Under the pieces are notes generated by a model that did not search any database, had not been told where the DNA came from, and was given only the letters and a program-made list of their open reading frames with translations. DNA of 64,000 nt from Methanolobus sp. ZRKC5 (GTDB lineage Archaea > Halobacteriota > Methanosarcinia > Methanosarcinales > Methanosarcinaceae). Every line of letters begins with the position of its first letter. The stretch's first letter is position 1. The position numbers were made by a program, and so were the translations under genes. The stretch is from the NCBI RefSeq assembly GCF_038446525.1, contig NZ_CP151792.1, forward strand, positions 1,426,001 to 1,490,000, read 5' to 3'. Positions 8,304-16,891 of the stretch are shown piece after piece.

Positions 8304-9045
8304 GGGCATTGTTAATTAAACATAGCTAGTTCTTTATTCCTATATTTCATCAAGAGCAAAACGGAGATTTTTAGCATTTCAAGACTTTTAGTATAACACT
8401 TTGACTTTCTCCTTAGTCTTGCCAGGAAATGCCTAAATATGCTGTTGTATCCTTCAACAGTATATGTTTCTGCTTTTGATCGAGTATGGATGTTTCTGGG
8501 GACTAACTTGGCATATGCCCTCCAATAATCCGTCATTACTTCCCCAACCTCTTTTGTCTTTAACTTTTTCCAGAGTTTTTGTCCTGTTTTTGTTCCTCTG
8601 CTGCCAAAAGAGCAATCGATGAATTTCTTCCCATATCTATCAACAGCAATCCATATCCAGCAGTAGTTTTTTTATTCCCAATATAAGTATGCATCTCGTC
8701 CAATTCCACAACAGAAATCTCATTTTCACTTTTTAGATCCTCTAATTCACTACCAAATTTTCGAATCCATTTTTGAACAGAAACATGACTAACGCCCAAA
8801 AAACGTCCAATTGAACGAAATCCCAACCCCTCCAGATAGAGTTGTAAAGCCTGTCGCTTAACAGATACGGGGCTAGCGGTGGATTTTATATCTACTGAAT
8901 AGTTGTATCCACAATCATGGCATTTGTAGCGTTGTCGACCATCAATCCTACCGTTCTTCTTATGACTGGAACTCTTACACTTTGGACAATTCATATATAA
9001 AAAGAGGCCATCATATTATATAACGATGTTTAATTACCAAAGCCC
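8304..9045 (-). mobile_element. Complete IS1-family insertion sequence (742 bp)
   Basis: Terminal inverted repeats of 20 bp (8304-8323, 9026-9045; 18 of 20 identical; end sequence GGGCWTTGKTAATTAAACAT) enclose one transposase gene. A direct repeat ATAATA on each side (8298-8303, 9046-9051) is the target duplication or part of it. The size is close to that of canonical IS1. The element looks intact and potentially active. Confidence 0.85.
8312..8994 (-). CDS. IS1-family transposase, InsA-InsB' by -1 frameshift
   Basis: The first frame (8560-8994) holds the zinc-finger/HTH part: CPKCKSSSHKKNG, then CHDCGYNYS, and an HTH near residue 65. It leads into VVELDEMHTYIGNKK. At a run of seven A followed by C (T run at 8667-8673) a -1 shift gives the continuation NYCWIWIAVDRYGKKFIDC and joins the second frame (8312-8536), which supplies TDYWRAY and the C-terminal catalytic region. 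The fused product is 227 residues, close to the InsAB' size. IS1 elements are known to use an A-run slippery site, so this is read as programmed frameshifting rather than decay. The stop codon lies inside the left terminal repeat. Confidence 0.8.
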
Positions 9046-9069
9046 ATAATAGTTAATGGGGAGATTCAA

Positions 9070-9342
9070 ATGTATACAGTCTACATTACGACACTGAATG
9101 GTTCATTCATAAATGTTGATAAAATAATTCAACTATATGTTACTGAATATGAGGGTGAAGAATACATAATGGCTATGTCTTCTGATGAAACATCGGACCC
9201 TATTTTAGAATATACAAGCAGTAAGGATGAATTAATTTCAAGCGTCATTTCTATAATAGCCAGTGCAAAAATTCAGTCTGAAACTCTTGGAAATGCTGTT
9301 ATAATAGATGTAGCAGAACAACTGGAACAGAACTATGTTTAA
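9070..9342 (+). CDS. Hypothetical small acidic protein
   Basis: 90 residues, beta then alpha in prediction (MYTVYITTLNGSFINVDKI at the start, a helix-forming middle, ending QLEQNYV). A GGGGAGA ribosome site lies about 8 bases before the ATG. The gene starts only 25 bases after the right end of the IS1 element, so the insertion may have replaced its original promoter. No family recognised. Confidence 0.5.
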   Translation: MYTVYITTLNGSFINVDKIIQLYVTEYEGEEYIMAMSSDETSDPILEYTSSKDELISSVISIIASAKIQSETLGNAVIIDVAEQLEQNYV

Positions 9343-9732
9343 AAAAGCTCCAATTATATGTTATCCACACACAATGTCTTAAATATCTTTCATGGACGAT
9401 CCCATCGATAGTACCGACAGGGAAGATCAATTACCGCTCAAGTAAAACTTCAGTTTATTCATGTCCTTAATTCAAGATGATATGGAACATTGCTACACAT
9501 CATACCGTTACACCTGTATTTCTAAAGCGAGGCAGCAACCCTACAACAACCAACCTCCTGCCAGTATCAAAACTCTGCTAATTGAATTTTGAGAAAAAAT
9601 GCCATAGCAGGTATAATAATACATTCTTCCAGACACTCAAAGAGATTATGTTCATTTACCAATCCACTGGAAGAAAATTCAGGCTATCTCTTTTTGAGGA
9701 AAGTAGTCAGCCTGCAGTTTGTACATTTACGA
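9343..9732. other. Intergenic region, nothing recognised
   Basis: 390 bases between two convergent genes. I found no open frame with a ribosome site, no tRNA, no repeat shared with the rest of the window and no clear terminator hairpin. Confidence 0.4.
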
Positions 9733-10590
9733 TTATTTCTTAGAAGTTGCCAAAATAAGTAGAGGAATGAAAATCCCAAAAAAGTAACCTGTATAGTGAC
9801 CAACAGAATTGACAATAGCACCGTCCCGCATTATCTCTTGAGGAACCAGAACAGGCAGGATCAATATGTAATCTAAGGTTCCAATGAATAATCCCATAAT
9901 GTACAATTGTTTGAAATTAGGAAAACATCTCAACCAATTCCTGACATCTAAATTCTTCTTGATAACTTCTGCAATGACATCCTTTTGCAGGTAGACCAAT
10001 ATCAATGCAAATGTAACTATGAATATGTACTGGAATAGTTGAGAGGGAATATTCCCAAGGACCAGTAAGAGATTCATAATAACTATCAGGAAAAGGAATG
10101 TGAGATCAATGCTCTTGAAGCAGTATTCTTTCAGAAATCTATAGACCACATATGTCAGATAGCCGAACAACGAGCTGACAGGTCCTGAAAAACCCTGATA
10201 TGTTGTGTTAGGGCCAATCATGTTCATAGATACAATTGATATTATCCAGGGTAAAACCAGAAACATGAGTATCGAGTACACATAGAAGTTACGTTTATTT
10301 GTTTCAAGATTGAAAATTAAAAAACAAAGTGTTAGATAAGAAACTAAATTACCCAATAAATGTGTCAGGTCATTATGCACATAATTTGAGAGAAAAAGCG
10401 AATACAGTGTTATCTTTGAAGGGTACAGGATGAAATATGTTTCTTTCAGGCTGACAGGAAGATAAAATATGAAGACCAGAACTGCCGGAACCAGTAAAAA
10501 ATAAAATAGCCAGTCACTCTTTTTCCAGTTTGCAGAAAACAAAGATGTTAAATAAAAACTTTCAATATGGCACTTTATAGACCCTGACAT
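9733..10590 (-). CDS. Rhomboid-like membrane protein
   Basis: 285 residues with about seven hydrophobic helices. The segment HNDLTHLLGN (residues about 72-81) fits the rhomboid H-xxx-HL-xN element. YQGFSGPVSS (about 131) provides a G-x-S-G serine-containing motif, and NSVGHYTGYFFG (about 262) supplies the histidine helix with G-x-x-x-G. These are the Ser-His dyad elements of intramembrane rhomboid proteases, so activity is plausible. The topology with the motifs in helices 2, 4 and 6 is consistent. The substrate is unknown. Confidence 0.65.
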   Translation of the reverse strand: MSGSIKCHIESFYLTSLFSANWKKSDWLFYFLLVPAVLVFIFYLPVSLKETYFILYPSKITLYSLFLSNYVHNDLTHLLGNLVSYLTLCFLIFNLETNKRNFYVYSILMFLVLPWIISIVSMNMIGPNTTYQGFSGPVSSLFGYLTYVVYRFLKEYCFKSIDLTFLFLIVIMNLLLVLGNIPSQLFQYIFIVTFALILVYLQKDVIAEVIKKNLDVRNWLRCFPNFKQLYIMGLFIGTLDYILILPVLVPQEIMRDGAIVNSVGHYTGYFFGIFIPLLILATSKK

Positions 10591-10709
10591 TTAAAATGTA
10601 TTTTAATTTGACTGTAAATATGCTTTTGGGTTGATTCGTTACCAAATAAACTTTCACCAATAGCGATATAATTCAATATATCCAATAATAATATTGGGTG
10701 GGAGTTGGC

Positions 10710-10757
10710 ATGTTTTATAAAATGGTATCAACTTCGTGGTTTAATAGCAGCATCTAG
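10710..10757 (+). CDS. Possible 15-aa leader peptide upstream of the exported protein gene
   Basis: A 15-codon frame (MFYKMVSTSWFNSSI) starts six bases after an unusually good ribosome site (GGTGGGAG) and ends 65 bases before the next gene. So strong a Shine-Dalgarno in front of a tiny frame suggests a translated leader or an upstream regulatory ORF. It could equally be a coincidental G-rich stretch. Confidence 0.3.
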   Translation: MFYKMVSTSWFNSSI

Positions 10758-10822
10758 CTGAGCTTTAACACATTTTGCTGATTTTGCCCATGATATTAAA
10801 ATCAACTGGGAGAGGGTTAAAT

Positions 10823-11755
10823 ATGAAAGCTAAAAGCCCGCAATTGGTCATATTGCTTGCTGCAATAATATTGGTAAGCATTACTTTTGTACTAATTGTG
10901 GACGCTACTCCAGAAAAATCTATGGAGAAATGGACTAAAGACCATATTGTAAAGAATGTTAAATTAACGCAGATATACAAGTATGAAGAAGGATACCTGG
11001 AAATAAATGAGATATATTCCGGTAATGAACTGAAGAAAAAGACAGGGATCGACAAATTTAACAAAGAGAAGAAGATCCCCCTAGAAACCGGAACTGTCAT
11101 GATGAACAATGATGGGGATAAACTGACCGTTAAAGAGAATGAACTGATCCTGAAGACCAAAAAAGACGGGACTTTCAAGTTGGAAAAAGGAGAAGAAAAG
11201 GTTCACACGACAAAAACATCGCTGGTCATGACACTTGAGAGTGAACCATACCAATGGTGGGATGACTATAATGGTCCTCAGTGGACCTGGTCAAAGATAC
11301 TCTGGTGGTATGTAAGGGAAGATCCGATAAATCTGATGTGGGGAGAGACTACTATATCCACAGTTGAAGGTGTGCTAGTGAATGAAGGTGACTGGGTTAG
11401 CAACCCATCGGAGTACACACATTATGTCTATGACCGGTCAGAACGGCGCTGGATAGCTGACGATGGTGTGGCTGAAAGCAGATATCGGATATTCGGTGGA
11501 AATCATACACGTTTGTGGGAAATATCTACAAATACAGATGTTGTTGTTATTGCAAATGCTCATTGTGATGATGGTGTTTTTGAATGGCCACTCGGCCACC
11601 AGGCCATTGACTACGAAGGTGTAGAAGAAGAGGTTGCCAGTTTTTACGATGTAGGCTGGACTGTTAGTCATGATGAGTGTTTCCTTGACAATGAATACAC
11701 AAACAAGTACCGTGCATACAACGATGGGAATGCTACTGTGATAACTGCATCATGA
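10823..11755 (+). CDS. Exported or N-terminally anchored hypothetical protein
   Basis: 310 residues from the ATG at 10823, chosen because GGGAGAGG precedes it. An earlier in-frame ATG at 10775 lacks such a site. An N-terminal hydrophobic stretch (residues about 7-27, LVILLAAIILVSITFVLIVD) is a signal peptide or anchor. The middle is charged. The C-terminal half is rich in Trp/Tyr (PYQWWDDYNGPQWTWSKILW) and contains His/Cys/Asp residues such as NAHCDDGVFEWPLGHQ. The pattern suggests an extracellular beta-rich domain. No family is recognised. Confidence 0.6.
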   Translation: MKAKSPQLVILLAAIILVSITFVLIVDATPEKSMEKWTKDHIVKNVKLTQIYKYEEGYLEINEIYSGNELKKKTGIDKFNKEKKIPLETGTVMMNNDGDKLTVKENELILKTKKDGTFKLEKGEEKVHTTKTSLVMTLESEPYQWWDDYNGPQWTWSKILWWYVREDPINLMWGETTISTVEGVLVNEGDWVSNPSEYTHYVYDRSERRWIADDGVAESRYRIFGGNHTRLWEISTNTDVVVIANAHCDDGVFEWPLGHQAIDYEGVEEEVASFYDVGWTVSHDECFLDNEYTNKYRAYNDGNATVITAS

Positions 11756-11792
11756 GGTGGCCCATCCACCTTTTTTATTTTAGGGGAGTTTT

Positions 11793-12248
11793 ATGGACAA
11801 AAACAGATCCATAGTATCAGCAGCAATTATAATCTTACATCCATTATTGCCTGCGTTGATGGACGTGGGATATAAGCTGTATTCTCCAATCATGGAAGAT
11901 ATAATATTGCATATCCTGATGACCACCATTATCTTCGGTGTCCCGGCAGCACTCATTATCTATTATGGGTACACTACAGGGGATGAGATGACTTCTACAC
12001 TGTCAGGTGTCTTTTTGATCCCTCTCTACAACCTTTATTCAGATATCCTTCTGGAACTGTTAGACCCGCATTTCATAATGACAGGTACAGGTTACTGGTT
12101 GCAGATCACGACTTTCATTGATCTTGCAATCCCTGCTCTTATCTGTGGAGCAATGGGCTATTTTGCTTCAAAGAGGACAAGAGCATTTCTTTGGGTTTCG
12201 GTTTTTTTTGGAATGCTGCTTATTCTTATGTTCGTTCTCATCGATTGA
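11793..12248 (+). CDS. Four-helix membrane protein, unknown
   Basis: 151 residues with four predicted membrane helices (about 8-25, 37-58, 68-85, 100-125) and a fifth hydrophobic C-terminal segment. It lies 37 bases after the exported protein gene and shares its strand, with GGGGAG as ribosome site, so the two are probably co-transcribed. No motif recognised. Confidence 0.55.
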   Translation: MDKNRSIVSAAIIILHPLLPALMDVGYKLYSPIMEDIILHILMTTIIFGVPAALIIYYGYTTGDEMTSTLSGVFLIPLYNLYSDILLELLDPHFIMTGTGYWLQITTFIDLAIPALICGAMGYFASKRTRAFLWVSVFFGMLLILMFVLID

Positions 12249-12357
12249 GTAATTAGAATATCACCTAAGGCTAATCATTATTCTGCAAAACTTTATTTCA
12301 AAATCATAACCAACTAACTCTTCAAAAGGAAAAGGCTACTAAATCAAAAAAAAAGTA

Positions 12358-12429
12358 CGTCCCGACCGAGAATCGAACTCGGGTCTAAGGCTCCGCAAGC
12401 CCCAAGGATATCCTCTACCCTACCGAGAC
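12358..12429 (-). tRNA. tRNA-Arg (anticodon GCG)
   Basis: The minus strand folds as a cloverleaf: acceptor GTCTCGG paired with TCGGGAC, T-arm CCGAG-TTCGATT-CTCGG, anticodon stem GGGGC/GCCTT around the loop TTGCGGA, giving anticodon GCG. The D-stem is short with one G-U pair. CCA is not encoded. Confidence 0.85.
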
Positions 12430-12561
12430 GCTATGTGTCCTCTCCAACGTATTAATCCAATATAAAGATTATCAATGGAATGGAGGATTTGAGCTTGGAA
12501 AGGGAGTTATTCAGGGCTTGCAATCAATAACAGTTAAATCCTTCAAAAGTGATTACTAATC

Positions 12562-13746
12562 ATGTCGATGACAATAGGACTTGCAGGGAAACCCAATGCA
12601 GGGAAATCCACATTCTTCAAGGCTGCAACACTGGCAGACGTGGAGATAGCAAATTATCCATTTACAACCATTCATGCAAACAAAGGAGTAACATACGTAA
12701 GGGCGGAGTGCCCCTGCGTAAGCCGCGACAAGCGTTGTGGCAACTGTTCTGATGGAATACGTTACGTTCCTATCGAGCTCATAGACGTGGCAGGTCTTGT
12801 ACCTGATGCACATCAGGGGCGCGGGCTTGGTAACACCTTCCTTGATGATCTTCGTCAGGCACAGGCAATCATCCATGTGATCGATGCCTCAGGTGGCACT
12901 GACATAGAAGGTAATCCGGTTGATATCGGCGACCACGACCCACTTGGCGACATTGATTTTCTCAACCATGAACTCACCATGTGGATCTATAGCATCGTCA
13001 AGAGAAACTGGACCAAACTCTCACGCAAGATACAGGCGGAAGGACTCTCAATAGAGCACATACTCGCAGACCAGCTTGCCGGGGCAGGAGTGGATGAGCC
13101 ACAGGTCAATGCCGCCCTTAACAAATGCAAACTGGACAGGAACCATCTTACTAAATGGTCCGATGAAGACATAATCAGTTTCTGTGACGCAGTCCGCATT
13201 CTGAGCAAACCAATGATAATCGCCGCCAACAAAACAGATGTTGCGCCACCGGAGAATGTAACTAACCTACAGGCACTTGACCAGATGGTAGTAGCCACAA
13301 GTGCGGCCGCGGAGCTTGCCCTGAGATCAGCAGCCAAGAGCCAAGCCATAAAATATGAACCAGGAGACAATGACTTCAGCATCCAGTCTGAAGAACTCAA
13401 CGCCGCCCAGAAAAAGGGACTTGAGAACGTACGCACCCTTGTACAGAAAATGGACGGTACAGGCATACAAAAATGTATCAACAACGCTGTTTTCGAAATT
13501 CTCGACCTCATAATCGTCTATCCTGTAGAAGATGAAGGAAAATGGACCGATAAGAATGGAAGAGTACTACCTGATGCATTCCTCATGAAAAAAGGTTCAA
13601 ATGCCCATGACTTCGCCTACAAGATCCATTCAGATATCGGAGAAGGATTCCTCTATGCAGTAGATGGGAAAACAAAAATGCGACTTGGAGAAAAGCACGA
13701 ACTCAATGACGGGGATGTTGTTAAGATAGTTTCCACTGCAAAATAA
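12562..13746 (+). CDS. OBG/YchF-type GTP-binding protein with TGS domain
   Basis: 394 residues. GTPase motifs are clear: G1 GKPNAGKST (residues about 9-17), G3 DVAGLV (about 74), G4 ANKTD (about 221). The segment between G1 and G3 has a four-cysteine zinc-knuckle-like insertion ([13 protein letters not shown]) typical of archaeal members. The C-terminal 75 residues are a TGS domain ([20 protein letters not shown]). The family binds ATP/GTP and associates with ribosomes. ATG 12562 is used, and 12568 is an alternative. Confidence 0.85.
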   Translation: MSMTIGLAGKPNAGKSTFFKAATLADVEIANYPFTTIHANKGVTYVRAECPCVSRDKRCGNCSDGIRYVPIELIDVAGLVPDAHQGRGLGNTFLDDLRQAQAIIHVIDASGGTDIEGNPVDIGDHDPLGDIDFLNHELTMWIYSIVKRNWTKLSRKIQAEGLSIEHILADQLAGAGVDEPQVNAALNKCKLDRNHLTKWSDEDIISFCDAVRILSKPMIIAANKTDVAPPENVTNLQALDQMVVATSAAAELALRSAAKSQAIKYEPGDNDFSIQSEELNAAQKKGLENVRTLVQKMDGTGIQKCINNAVFEILDLIIVYPVEDEGKWTDKNGRVLPDAFLMKKGSNAHDFAYKIHSDIGEGFLYAVDGKTKMRLGEKHELNDGDVVKIVSTAK

Positions 13747-13773
13747 AAACAAAATAAAGTGTCAGGATAATAC

Positions 13774-14433
13774 ATGAGCTTTGTAACTTCCATCTATGAG
13801 AAGCATTTACTACAGCAGGTCACGAAGTATCCCAGCCCTGAGCATGTTTCTCTGGCACTTTCTGAAACCGACCTGCTGGAAAAAGGCGGTTTCAGGAAAA
13901 TAAAAGATTATATCCTCTGGTGCAAGCAACTTGGAATAAAGAGGACCAGTATCTACGTCGATGTACTGGACACCGAGGAAAAGCTCAAATCTGAAATGAT
14001 AGAAAAGTTAACCGTGAAACTCAACGAGATCCTTTTAAAAATACCTAATGATATAGGATACGAGATATACGAAGAAAGCGGAAAAAGCTGCTCAAAAAAA
14101 GAAGGAAAAGGATTTCAAGTCTATGTTTCTGTTGGTTTTGGAGGACGCAGGGAAGTTACAAATGCAGTCATTTCCGTACTGAAAGATGTAAAAGAAGGGA
14201 AGATCAAAGCCTCAGAAATAAGCGAAAAAGATATCGAATCCCATCTGGTGATGAAACACGAACCTGACATATTCATTCGTTCAGGAGGAAAGCACCTATC
14301 TGATTTTTTGATATGGCAAACGGTCTATTCCGAATTTTACTTCACTGATGTCAACTGGTACAACGTAAGGAAACTGGATATAATCAGGATAATAAGGGAT
14401 TTTCAAAAGCGTCAGAGAAGATTTGGTAAATAG
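13774..14433 (+). CDS. cis-Prenyltransferase homologue lacking the catalytic Asp (probable non-catalytic subunit)
   Basis: 219 residues. The C-terminal half clearly belongs to the undecaprenyl/polyprenyl diphosphate synthase family (IFIRSGGKHLSDFLIWQ, YSEFYFTDVNW, ending QRRFGK). The N-terminal region that should contain the catalytic MDGN motif instead reads EHVSLALSETDLLEKGG. The usual E-x-R of the GGEKRLS motif is altered to GGKHLS. A C-terminal R-x-G (RFG) is retained. This combination is that of Nus1/NgBR-like subunits, which pair with a catalytic partner. A heteromeric cis-prenyltransferase has been described in Methanosarcina. It lies 27 bases after the GTPase gene. Confidence 0.75.
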   Translation: MSFVTSIYEKHLLQQVTKYPSPEHVSLALSETDLLEKGGFRKIKDYILWCKQLGIKRTSIYVDVLDTEEKLKSEMIEKLTVKLNEILLKIPNDIGYEIYEESGKSCSKKEGKGFQVYVSVGFGGRREVTNAVISVLKDVKEGKIKASEISEKDIESHLVMKHEPDIFIRSGGKHLSDFLIWQTVYSEFYFTDVNWYNVRKLDIIRIIRDFQKRQRRFGK

Positions 14434-14434
14434 A

Positions 14435-14857
14435 TCAGATTTCCCTGCCCATTACAATGGCATTTTCATCAAGATAGTAGCCATCTATTTTTCCCTCAAC
14501 CAGAAAACCATTATTTGAATAGAAAAGTTGAGCAGTTACATTAGACTCTCTCACTTCAAGCATCATTTTATTGAAGCCATAAAGCTTCACAAGGTCAATG
14601 CACCATTCAAGCAGTTTGCTGGCAATTCCCTGCCGCAGGCATTCCTTATGAACTGCAATGCTCTGTAAATGAGCTTTTCTTTTATCTTCTGATGACCCAA
14701 CTATTGCATAACCAAGTACCCTGTCTCCCTCATAAACAAGAAAACCCGGATTACTAAGATGGGCCTTGAAAAGAAAATCCGGCCAGGGAACTTCAAAGGA
14801 ACAATCCTCTATCTCAACAATTTCAGGAATGTCAGAAACCAATGCTCTTCGTATCAT
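14435..14857 (-). CDS. rimI: Ribosomal-protein-S18-alanine N-acetyltransferase type (RimI-like) GNAT
   Basis: 140 residues, one GNAT domain. MIRRALVSDIPEIVEIE at the N-terminus, the acetyl-CoA loop as IAVHKECLRQGIASKLLEW (R-x-x-G-I/A), and EVRESNVTAQLFYSNNGF in the C-terminal part are the standard RimI/ArdI pattern of archaea. It acetylates protein N-termini. The gene converges on the prenyltransferase gene with a one-base gap. Confidence 0.8.
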   Translation of the reverse strand: MIRRALVSDIPEIVEIEDCSFEVPWPDFLFKAHLSNPGFLVYEGDRVLGYAIVGSSEDKRKAHLQSIAVHKECLRQGIASKLLEWCIDLVKLYGFNKMMLEVRESNVTAQLFYSNNGFLVEGKIDGYYLDENAIVMGREI

Positions 14858-14934
14858 TGTATCATTGAATTTACTTTTTGGTCCTCTTCTCTGTGAGGCT
14901 TACTATTTATAGGATACATACTAAAAAGCTGCCG

Positions 14935-15438
14935 ATGGTATACGGGGTCATTATATGTACAAAATGCAGGAAGAATGCACAGATCATTGAACTTGAAAGT
15001 TCAAAGACCACTCGTTGCCAGAGGTGCAGCGCAACACTAATGGTCAGAAAGTTGCGTATCTTCTTTTCATCAGAAGACCTTAACGAAGCAAGATCCTTCA
15101 GGACACAGGTACAGGCCAGTATAATAGAGAACGAAACATACACCATACAGGCTGAAAATGAGAGTGTTTCCAGAACCGAGCATCAGATATTTGGTGAGGA
15201 GATTGATGAAAAGGCTGCATGTTTTATTGACAAGCGAAAATGTCAGAAAATGAAAAATGCAGATGATTTAATACTTGAAGTACTCCAATCCAATAATAAA
15301 CAGATGTTTTATGGTGATCTAAAAAAAATGGTCATAGCCAGGGACATTGATGAAGACAGATTTGATGACGTTATCAAAAAGATGATGCAGGCAGGAGAGA
15401 TATACTCACCTTCAAAAGATGTTATCCGGCTTGTATAA
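14935..15438 (+). CDS. Zinc-ribbon plus winged-helix protein (DUF5817-like)
   Basis: 167 residues from the ATG at 14935. An upstream TTG at 14878 would extend it without adding conserved sequence. The N-terminus is a zinc ribbon (CTKCRKNAQ... CQRCSATL), followed by a linker, and the last 65 residues resemble a winged helix like that at the C-terminus of MCM (ADDLILEVLQSN ... EIYSPSKDVIRLV). It is probably a DNA-binding protein conserved in euryarchaea. The divergent rimI gene starts about 80 bases away. Confidence 0.7.
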   Translation: MVYGVIICTKCRKNAQIIELESSKTTRCQRCSATLMVRKLRIFFSSEDLNEARSFRTQVQASIIENETYTIQAENESVSRTEHQIFGEEIDEKAACFIDKRKCQKMKNADDLILEVLQSNNKQMFYGDLKKMVIARDIDEDRFDDVIKKMMQAGEIYSPSKDVIRLV

Positions 15439-15595
15439 GCTGGTCTGTTCTTCAAAAATAGATCAGATACATGGCGAGCATAATAATATTTAAAGAATAT
15501 ATTTAGTAGGAGTATACAAAAAATATATCTAAAAAGATGTATAATATGTAATGTCTGAATAGTTAACTTCCAATTAATAAATAATTTAATCAGGT

Positions 15596-16873
15596 ATGAA
15601 TATGTCCGATATAACCCTCGATATTGTGGAACTGCTACTTACAGCACAAATATATAGCAAATATCCCGAAATGGATGTGAGTGATCTGCCCAAGGATATA
15701 CGTAAATATTACTGGAGCAGGGATCACAAAACAGTTCCAAAGCCTATAAGGGTTAGTGTTATTGATCTTGAAAAGATATTTGGTGTTGAGAACATAGATA
15801 ACAGATCAGTATCAGTTCCTTTTGTCAAAATCGATGACATGGAATTTTCCGCAAAGATAACCGCTCTTGAAGTTGGAGCAGAATGGTTCCAGAAAAAAGA
15901 TGAGAACCGGGAAAGAATATCACACAATCCGGTTCTTGCTTTTTATTACGAGAAAAATAAAACCGATGGTGCAGACTACACCAGTGCAAAATCAAAGGTC
16001 AGGCCAAAAGAAGTTGACAGAGAATGGATAGAGTCTCTGATAGCAGATATTGAAAAGGAGGAAGGCGGACCTGATATGCTAAAACTGGTACAGATCAGCG
16101 CGCCGGAGGATATACGCCAGACAATGAAAGACTTTATTCTTACACATGAACAGGAAGAAGAAACAAAGAAGATAGTCAAGGCAATACAATACAGGGACTA
16201 CCTCAAGCATATTGGTCTTTATGACGTAGGTAAGATACTAATGGTCGGCCCTCCCGGAACAGGTAAGACATCACTTGCAAAAGCAATGTCAGAGCACCTT
16301 TCAAGTCCTTTTGTGGAGGTCAGGCTCTCAATGATAACAGATCAGTATCTGGGAGAGACTGCGAAGAATATAGACAGGGTTTTTTCACTCGCCAAAAAAC
16401 TAAGTCCGTGTATACTTTTTATTGACGAATTTGATTTTGTCGCAAAGACGCGTTCGTCTGATGAACATGCAGCCCTTAAAAGAGCCGTGAACACCTTACT
16501 CAAGGCCATTGATGACATCAGCCTTACAACAGACGGTGTGCTTCTTCTGGCTGCGACAAACCACCCCAAGATGCTTGATTCTGCTGCATGGAGACGTTTT
16601 GATGAAATTATGAAATTCCCGTTGCCTGATGTGGACATGCGCAAGAAGATACTTGACATTGTTACAAAAGAGATCAAAGGAGACTTTGATACAGCGGAAA
16701 TGGCAGCTCTGACACATGGTTATAGTGGTTCGGACCTGCGCATGGTCATCCGAGAAGGAGTGCTTACTGCACTTGTAACAGAGAGAACCGAGCTTACACA
16801 AAAAGACATGCTCAATGCAATCGCAGCATTCGATGAGAGAACGGTCATCAAAACCAATGAATATGAAGATTGA
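15596..16873 (+). CDS. AAA-family ATPase, proteasome-ATPase/spastin-like
   Basis: 425 residues. An N-terminal domain of about 190 residues is specific to this archaeal group. The AAA module has Walker A GPPGTGKTS (about 218), Walker B CILFIDEFDFV (about 277), a sensor LLLAATNHP (about 320) and arginine fingers in WRRFDEIMKFPLPD. The C-terminal lid has HGYSGSDLRMVIREG. There is no coiled coil, so it is not a PAN ATPase. It may remodel proteins or membranes. The upstream region 15480-15595 is very AT-rich with several TATA-like boxes. It ends 18 bases before the next gene, probably one operon. Confidence 0.8.
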   Translation: MNMSDITLDIVELLLTAQIYSKYPEMDVSDLPKDIRKYYWSRDHKTVPKPIRVSVIDLEKIFGVENIDNRSVSVPFVKIDDMEFSAKITALEVGAEWFQKKDENRERISHNPVLAFYYEKNKTDGADYTSAKSKVRPKEVDREWIESLIADIEKEEGGPDMLKLVQISAPEDIRQTMKDFILTHEQEEETKKIVKAIQYRDYLKHIGLYDVGKILMVGPPGTGKTSLAKAMSEHLSSPFVEVRLSMITDQYLGETAKNIDRVFSLAKKLSPCILFIDEFDFVAKTRSSDEHAALKRAVNTLLKAIDDISLTTDGVLLLAATNHPKMLDSAAWRRFDEIMKFPLPDVDMRKKILDIVTKEIKGDFDTAEMAALTHGYSGSDLRMVIREGVLTALVTERTELTQKDMLNAIAAFDERTVIKTNEYED

Positions 16874-16891
16874 GCAAATGCAGGACAATTC

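Noticed and set aside
7943-8310. CRISPR array
   Set aside because: No regularly spaced direct repeats occur here or anywhere else in the window; the repeats present are MITE and IS ends.
9070-9342. Idea that the 90-residue protein is IS1 cargo
   Set aside because: The IS1 terminal repeat ends at 9045 and the target repeat at 9051, so the gene lies outside the element.
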